Positions 7,134 through 10,422 of a stretch of 10,422 nt of DNA are shown one piece after another. This DNA comes from Coemansia sp. RSA 922. Taxonomy: Eukaryota > Kickxellomycota > Kickxellomycetes > Kickxellales > Kickxellaceae. The position numbers and the translations under genes were made by a program. How positions within the stretch are numbered: position 1 is the stretch's first letter; every line of letters begins with the position of its first letter. The notes below the pieces were generated by a model that saw only the letters and a program-made list of their open reading frames with translations, did no database searches and was not told the origin of the DNA. The DNA lies in NCBI GenBank assembly GCA_027577415.1, contig JANBQS010000919.1:1-10422 (forward strand), read 5' to 3'.

Positions 7134-7481
7134 ATGAAGTTTACCGCTGCCTCGTTTGCTTTCCTTGCCGCCACTGCTGCTGCCACTGCCATTCCAGCCG
7201 CATCACACACTTCCTTGCCACCACCAGCTAATGTTCCTACAGTGGCCGCTCAAGAGTTTAATGCTCGTGCTTTGGATTACTACAGATATCGTCGTGACAA
7301 CATTCCCAGCAACGAGCAGTTGAACGCTCGTGCCCTCGACTATTACAGGTACCGCCGCGATATTGCCAATGATGATCAGCGATTGAATGCCCGTGCCCTC
7401 GACTACTACAGATACCGTCGTGACAATATACCTGAGGAGCAGCACTTGAACGCGCGTGCCTTGGATTACTATTGCTACTAG
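7134..7481 (+). CDS. Kex2-processed repeat peptide precursor (pheromone-precursor-like), NARALDYYRY repeats
   Basis: A 115-residue secreted precursor. Residues 1-19 form a signal peptide (MKFTAASFAFLAATAAATA), and 20-41 a short Pro/Ala-rich pro-region. Four repeats follow with an exact 21-residue period, starting at N43, N64, N85 and N106. Copies 1-3 share NARALDYYRYRRD; the variable spacers are acidic or polar (NIPSNEQL, IANDDQRL, NIPEEQHL). Arg-Arg pairs at 53-54, 74-75 and 95-96 are Kex2-type cleavage sites, so peptides of about 19-21 residues ending in YYRY after trimming of the arginines are predicted. The protein ends at YYCY, exactly where trimmed copies would end. This is the layout of alpha-factor precursors and of fungal KEP proteins. 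The receptor and role are unknown, and mating pheromone, signalling, wall or antimicrobial functions are all possible. The spacers do not start with the X-Ala/X-Pro dipeptides trimmed by Ste13. The gene has its own TATA box and converges on the Gly-Tyr peptide gene. Confidence 0.85.
   Translation: MKFTAASFAFLAATAAATAIPAASHTSLPPPANVPTVAAQEFNARALDYYRYRRDNIPSNEQLNARALDYYRYRRDIANDDQRLNARALDYYRYRRDNIPEEQHLNARALDYYCY
7260..7478 (+). repeat. 63-bp tandem repeat within the peptide precursor (3.5 copies)
   Basis: Units begin at 7260, 7323, 7386 and 7449, the last truncated by the stop codon after 30 bp. Over the 13 codons NARALDYYRYRRD, copies 1 and 2 differ in 10 codons, yet every difference is synonymous. 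Copy 3 is also identical at the protein level. The array is therefore old relative to neutral drift and conserved for its peptide. Confidence 0.9.
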
Positions 7482-7636
7482 AATTTACCGACTAGCATAT
7501 AGCTAGTTTTCATTTACAGCCATTTACTTTTCCTTCAGGCTATAGCTTTGTCTATTTGAATATAAAAAACGTGCCACCAGATTTAAGGTGTAAAAAAGTT
7601 ATATAGTTGTTTCTGGCGGCCAAGTGCTTTATGACA

Positions 7637-7993
7637 CTAAGAAATGATGTTGGCATTAGTGAATGCATGGACGTTGTCGCTAGCGGTGTTGGCATTGACA
7701 TTGTTGACATAGAGCGTGTTCTCATTAAAGTTGGCACGGTTCGAGTTGCGGTCAAAGTCGCTGGTGAACGACGACACGAATGGGTAGCCGTATCCGCCAT
7801 AGCCTCCATATCCACCATAGCCTCCATATCCGCCATATCCACCATACCCTCCATAGGCACCATATCCGCCGTATCCACCACAGACACCGCAGCGCTTAGT
7901 CGGAGCCGCATGAGTACCAGCTGGTTGGTTTGGAAGCGCAGCAGCCGAGCAGATGGCGGCGAGGGCAAGAGTAGAGATGGTGCGAGCAAGCAT
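7637..7993 (-). CDS. Gly-Tyr-rich secreted peptide precursor, paralogue 1
   Basis: 118 codons from ATG 7993 (MLARTISTLALAAICS) to TAG 7637; two further in-frame codons upstream begin with TTG and are not needed. Residues 1-19 are a signal peptide and 20-34 a short propeptide ending in Lys-Arg (33-34), a Kex2-type site. Cleavage would release an 84-residue chain starting CGVC. Residues 39-70 are a GGY tract (about ten GGY units), and 71-118 are an Asn-rich conserved tail with VSSFTS and TLYVNNVNANTASDNVH. No known domain is recognised. GGY-rich peptides occur as structural and antimicrobial proteins in several phyla, but similarity by composition alone is weak evidence. A TATA box lies at 8103-8111. 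The partial gene at 10184 is a close paralogue in the same orientation, with the mannosyltransferase between them. The role is unknown; a wall- or surface-associated peptide is an inference. Confidence 0.82.
   Translation of the reverse strand: MLARTISTLALAAICSAAALPNQPAGTHAAPTKRCGVCGGYGGYGAYGGYGGYGGYGGYGGYGGYGGYGYPFVSSFTSDFDRNSNRANFNENTLYVNNVNANTASDNVHAFTNANIIS
7784..7879 (-). repeat. 9-bp minisatellite encoding Gly-Gly-Tyr repeats
   Basis: Repeated GGY-GGN-TAY codons (on +, runs of CCATAGCCTCCATATCCGC type) encode residues 39-70 of the first Gly-Tyr peptide. The single GAY variant breaks the run. Tract length is likely to vary by slippage; the paralogue at 10184 has a shorter, more degenerate tract. 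Confidence 0.8.
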
Positions 7994-8102
7994 TTTCAAA
8001 TACAGTTGATTGGCTTGTTGTTCGTGCTGCTGGTGGTTGCTAAAGTAGTGGTGTGTTGTGTGGTGACAATAAAAATATGCTGGATATGACAGACACTGGC
8101 TC

Positions 8103-8111
8103 CTTTATATA
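8103..8111 (-). promoter_or_regulatory. TATA box of Gly-Tyr peptide gene 1
   Basis: On the minus strand this reads TATATAAAG. It lies about 111 bp upstream of the ATG at 7993, in line with the placement seen for the other secreted genes here. Confidence 0.6.
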
Positions 8112-8261
8112 TTCTTTTCCAGCATGCTCCCAGCGTCGCTAGATCAATGTCTACTGTATATTGACCAGATTGAATCAATTAATGTCAGCACATGTAATAA
8201 AACAACAGTATTGTATATAAATAAATCACTTTAATCAACTCTAGGATTTTAATTTCTACTA

Positions 8262-9500
8262 CTAAATCTTGACATAAACTGCGGGGCCATCGGGGTTTCG
8301 AGAGTCTATGCCGTTGAGCGGGAAGCAAATGACATCATCTGGTCCAGATCTAAAGGAAATCTTCTCCACTTCGGGGTTATTGAACGGTATGTCGGCAGGG
8401 AAGAAAGTAGGCGTACGCAACAGATTGCGAGTGTTAATATCATAGGATACTTTTACTCGAGGAACCATGACTGCACGCCTAAATCCCTTCGCCCACATGT
8501 CGTTACAAAATAACGAGCATTCTGAGGCCGAGCACTCGCCCTCAGCGCTTCGCCGGAAACGCAGTCCGTCGTCTCCACGGAACACCTGCGCATCAATCAA
8601 TGCTGCTCCATTCCAACAGCACTGAACCTGGAATGGACGGTCTCTCATCTGCGCTACCATAGTTATATCGTCATTGGATATCCTGTGCATTTCTTTTTTG
8701 GGCATCTCCCCACGCATGTCCCGAGTAATCCAAATATCGTAGAACCCTGGTGCTCCACTAAACATATCAAAGTCTTCACCACAGGTAAGGTGTGCTGAGT
8801 GGGCGCGCGCTTGGAATAATAGTTCGAGTAAATCGGTCATGCAGAAGAAAATGTCGTTAATGAACAACACTCGTCCATACTTGGCACTGCTGCTATACAG
8901 TGGCTCAAGTGCAAGGTTACGGACCTTGGCCAGGTATTCTATGCGGTGGATGTGCATTGGCTTGGGTGAGTCATCGGTGAGTATTTGGTGAGCAATGCCC
9001 AGGCTTTCTAGCGTGGAGTCAAATCGATGCAAGATCTCCTTTGTCCTATCCTCAGATCCATTCTCATAAATCGATATGAAAACTCGACCATGGCCCAGAG
9101 TATCCACCAATGCAAGCAGCTGTAATGCCATATTGGGTAGTATATTCTGGCTGTTGTGTAAATTGGCGGCAATGAAGATCGGCTCCATACCGTGCGTCGT
9201 AATATTTTTGTACCGCTGCTCCACCGAGGCTCTGAATTCCTTGTCAAAGCTGTCCTGTGAGCAAAATGCTCGCACATCTTCGCTGTGGATCTCACGATGG
9301 ACTTGCTGTAGATACTCTTGAAACTCAGTGCGCACTTTCTGTGTCTTCGTGTTCTTGGACAGGCCATAATTGGTTAACGTAAAGTACCTGTGGTCGTAGC
9401 TAATTATACCCAAAATGCCTATTGTCGATAGTATTGCTAGAGCGCACATCAACATAAACGCCCGCCCACGTAGTGAGCCAAAGTTGGCCTGGAGCAACAT
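8262..9500 (-). CDS. GT69 alpha-1,3-mannosyltransferase, CAP59/CMT1 family, type II membrane protein
   Basis: 412 codons from ATG 9500 to TAG 8262. There is a short basic N-terminus (R11, R13), one membrane anchor at about 14-34 and then a lumenal domain, the usual Golgi glycosyltransferase topology. CAP59-type landmarks appear in order: PIFIAANLHNSQ (107-118), VFISIYENGSEDRTKEIL (140-157), HRIEYLAKVRNLALEPL (185-201) and VLFINDIFF (211-219). These are followed by CGEDFDM (240-246), FYDIWITRDMRG (253-264), QCCWNGAALIDA (293-304), RFR (314-316) and ECSLFCNDMWAKGF leading to MVPRVKVSYD (327-354). INDIFF and the CGEDFD acidic cluster are the likely nucleotide-sugar and metal region. In Cryptococcus, family members are needed for capsule polysaccharide export and add alpha-1,3-mannose; other fungi use relatives on glycans or glycolipids. 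Here GDP-mannose as donor is inferred from the family; the acceptor is unknown. An N-glycosylation sequon NIT occurs at 99-101. The gene lies between two Gly-Tyr peptide paralogues. Confidence 0.92.
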   Translation of the reverse strand: MLLQANFGSLRGRAFMLMCALAILSTIGILGIISYDHRYFTLTNYGLSKNTKTQKVRTEFQEYLQQVHREIHSEDVRAFCSQDSFDKEFRASVEQRYKNITTHGMEPIFIAANLHNSQNILPNMALQLLALVDTLGHGRVFISIYENGSEDRTKEILHRFDSTLESLGIAHQILTDDSPKPMHIHRIEYLAKVRNLALEPLYSSSAKYGRVLFINDIFFCMTDLLELLFQARAHSAHLTCGEDFDMFSGAPGFYDIWITRDMRGEMPKKEMHRISNDDITMVAQMRDRPFQVQCCWNGAALIDAQVFRGDDGLRFRRSAEGECSASECSLFCNDMWAKGFRRAVMVPRVKVSYDINTRNLLRTPTFFPADIPFNNPEVEKISFRSGPDDVICFPLNGIDSRNPDGPAVYVKI

Positions 9501-10183
9501 TGTATCAAATTGTGCCTTATGAAATGGCTATGTATAAGAGTAGTTCAACCGGTATAATACAGATTGGCAAGACTAGTTACAAACGACTAGCATATGGCTG
9601 AATAAAAAAAACTGTTTAATGAGAATAAGAAGCAAAATAAGACATGACAGCTTACGAAACGCTTCATTCTTTATGTATTGGGGGTGCCAAAAATGGCGTT
9701 TGTCTTCCATTCCGTGTTCAAAGAAAATTTAAAACAAAAAGAAGAAAAGCCCCCATGATTTGCTAAAAAGAAACTTACTAAGCCGCTAAAGATCAAAAGA
9801 AGCAAAGCGCACTTTGGCTTTGCAGATCAGCTGTCATACATGGGCGTAAGATATTCTTTTCCAAAAAAAAAAAATTGCCATTGAGTCGTGGCTAGTAGCC
9901 ATCCATGTCCAGTCTGTCCGACAGATACCTCATTGTCTTTCCCTGAGATAAGGGGTTCTCTTAATACTAATATCATCACGGCCAGGTCTGTCATTCTGAT
10001 GCCAACAAAATGGAGTTCTTAATACGAATAACTAGTTTTCAGTCGACTATCATTCATGGTATGTTGGCACACCAAAAGCGCAGTTAGAAAATGTCTTTAT
10101 CGCCCACTTATCGGATAGTGTCTATTTGTATAGCTAGTTGCCAGGTGGCATATAAGCAGATTGATCTATAAAGGAAAGTAATT
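9501..10183. other. Intergenic: promoter side of the mannosyltransferase and 3' flank of Gly-Tyr gene 2
   Basis: These 683 bp are AT-rich, with several A-runs (a 13-A run at about 9865) and frequent stops in all frames; no gene is seen. Elements read on + include GATAAG (9947-9952) overlapping AGGGG (9951-9955), which resembles GATA-factor and stress-response motifs, and a short hairpin GCAAAGC/GCTTTGC near 9802-9823. Such short motifs are expected by chance and are noted only as positions. Confidence 0.4.
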
Positions 10184-10422
10184 CTAGGCGATGATGTTGG
10201 CATTGGTAAACGTGTGGACGTTGTCGCTAGCGGTGTTGGCATTGACATTGTTGACATAGAGCGTGTTCTTGTTAAAGTTGGCGCAGTTCGAGTTGAGGTC
10301 AAAGTTGCTGGTGAACGATGACACGAATGGGTAGCCACCGTATCTGCCATAGCCGCCATATCCACCATAGGCACCGTAGCCTCTATATCCGCCATATACG
10401 CCGTATCCACCACACCCATCGC
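10184..10422 (-). CDS. Gly-Tyr-rich secreted peptide, paralogue 2 (3' part, cut by the window edge)
   Basis: The minus-strand frame enters at the right edge and ends at TAG 10184. 78 whole codons are visible: DGCGGYGVYGGYRGYGAYGG, more GGY units, then a 49-residue tail. That tail differs from residues 70-118 of paralogue 1 at only six positions (D/N, R/L, R/C, E/K, A/T, S/A). The two bases before the Asp codon (GC) would complete a Cys codon if the unseen base is T, giving CxxC as in paralogue 1. The signal peptide and Lys-Arg site would lie beyond the window. A 55-bp block (10215-10269) is identical to 7668-7722, pointing to recent duplication or gene conversion. The GY tract is shorter and has Val and Arg interruptions. 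The extra Cys in the tail (R to C) could form an added disulfide. Confidence 0.82.
   Translation of the reverse strand, partial: DGCGGYGVYGGYRGYGAYGGYGGYGRYGGYPFVSSFTSNFDLNSNCANFNKNTLYVNNVNANTASDNVHTFTNANIIA

Noticed and set aside
6899..7231. Open frame on + overlapping the start of the repeat-peptide gene
   Set aside because: Runs through the TATA box and leader of the precursor gene in another frame; no domain or signal peptide.
7489..9595. Shared 12-mer CGACTAGCATAT at 7489 and 9584, and TGTCTATTTG at 7549 and 10119 downstream of the two Gly-Tyr genes
   Set aside because: Short AT-rich matches without extended similarity; the second also occurs at 4575 inside a coding piece. Could be 3' processing motifs but not enough to call.
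10108..10419. Minus-strand open frame rich in Met, Ala and Thr at the right edge
   Set aside because: Out-of-frame shadow of the Gly-Tyr paralogue; the frame ending at 10184 matches paralogue 1 at 43 of 49 tail residues.

Overview
The window looks like nuclear DNA of a filamentous or zygomycete-type fungus. The recognisable genes are a Crh-type GH16 cell-wall transglycosylase, a CAP59/CMT1-like GT69 mannosyltransferase, an RPAP1/Rba50 RNA polymerase II assembly factor and an NTM1/TAE1 N-terminal methyltransferase. Several small secreted precursors carry Kex2-type dibasic sites. Genes are close together and mostly intronless, and low-complexity secreted proteins are abundant. This fits an early-diverging compact genome, for example Kickxellomycotina (Coemansia/Linderina-like), but that placement is an inference and not shown by a marker gene.

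Layout, left to right: (i) the last 49 codons of an NTM1/TAE1 methyltransferase on +, ending at 150. (ii) Convergent to it, a 583-aa secreted protein on - (284-2035) with a huge CC-N-x array, about 100 cysteines in about 220 residues. Its promoter has a TATA box and a perfect 11-bp inverted repeat. (iii) RPAP1 on - (2464-4407). (iv) A fragmentary thioredoxin-fold-like reading frame on + (4427-4853), previously easy to miss because it needs a short intron and is interrupted by a frame change in a GA-rich run. (v) A 929-bp gap, then a short Crh-type GH16 enzyme on + (5783-6571). (vi) A 115-aa secreted repeat precursor on + (7134-7481) with four copies of an NARALDYYRY core separated by Arg-Arg sites. 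This has the architecture of a fungal Kex2-processed repeat peptide or pheromone precursor. (vii) A Gly-Tyr-rich secreted peptide on - (7637-7993) with its own Lys-Arg site. (viii) A type II membrane GT69 mannosyltransferase on - (8262-9500). (ix) The 3' part of a second Gly-Tyr-rich paralogue on - (10184 to the right edge).

Themes: housekeeping genes (NTM1, RPAP1) lie on the left. On the right is a block of secreted or wall-directed genes: wall glucan/chitin remodelling, Golgi mannosylation, a peptide-hormone-like precursor and two duplicated Gly-Tyr peptides. Nothing shows that they form an operon or a dedicated cluster. The most notable unexplained items are the repeat peptide precursor at 7134, the cysteine array at 284, the Gly-Tyr pair, and the palindromic forkhead-like element at 2154. 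No tRNA, rRNA, CRISPR array or transposon was recognised.
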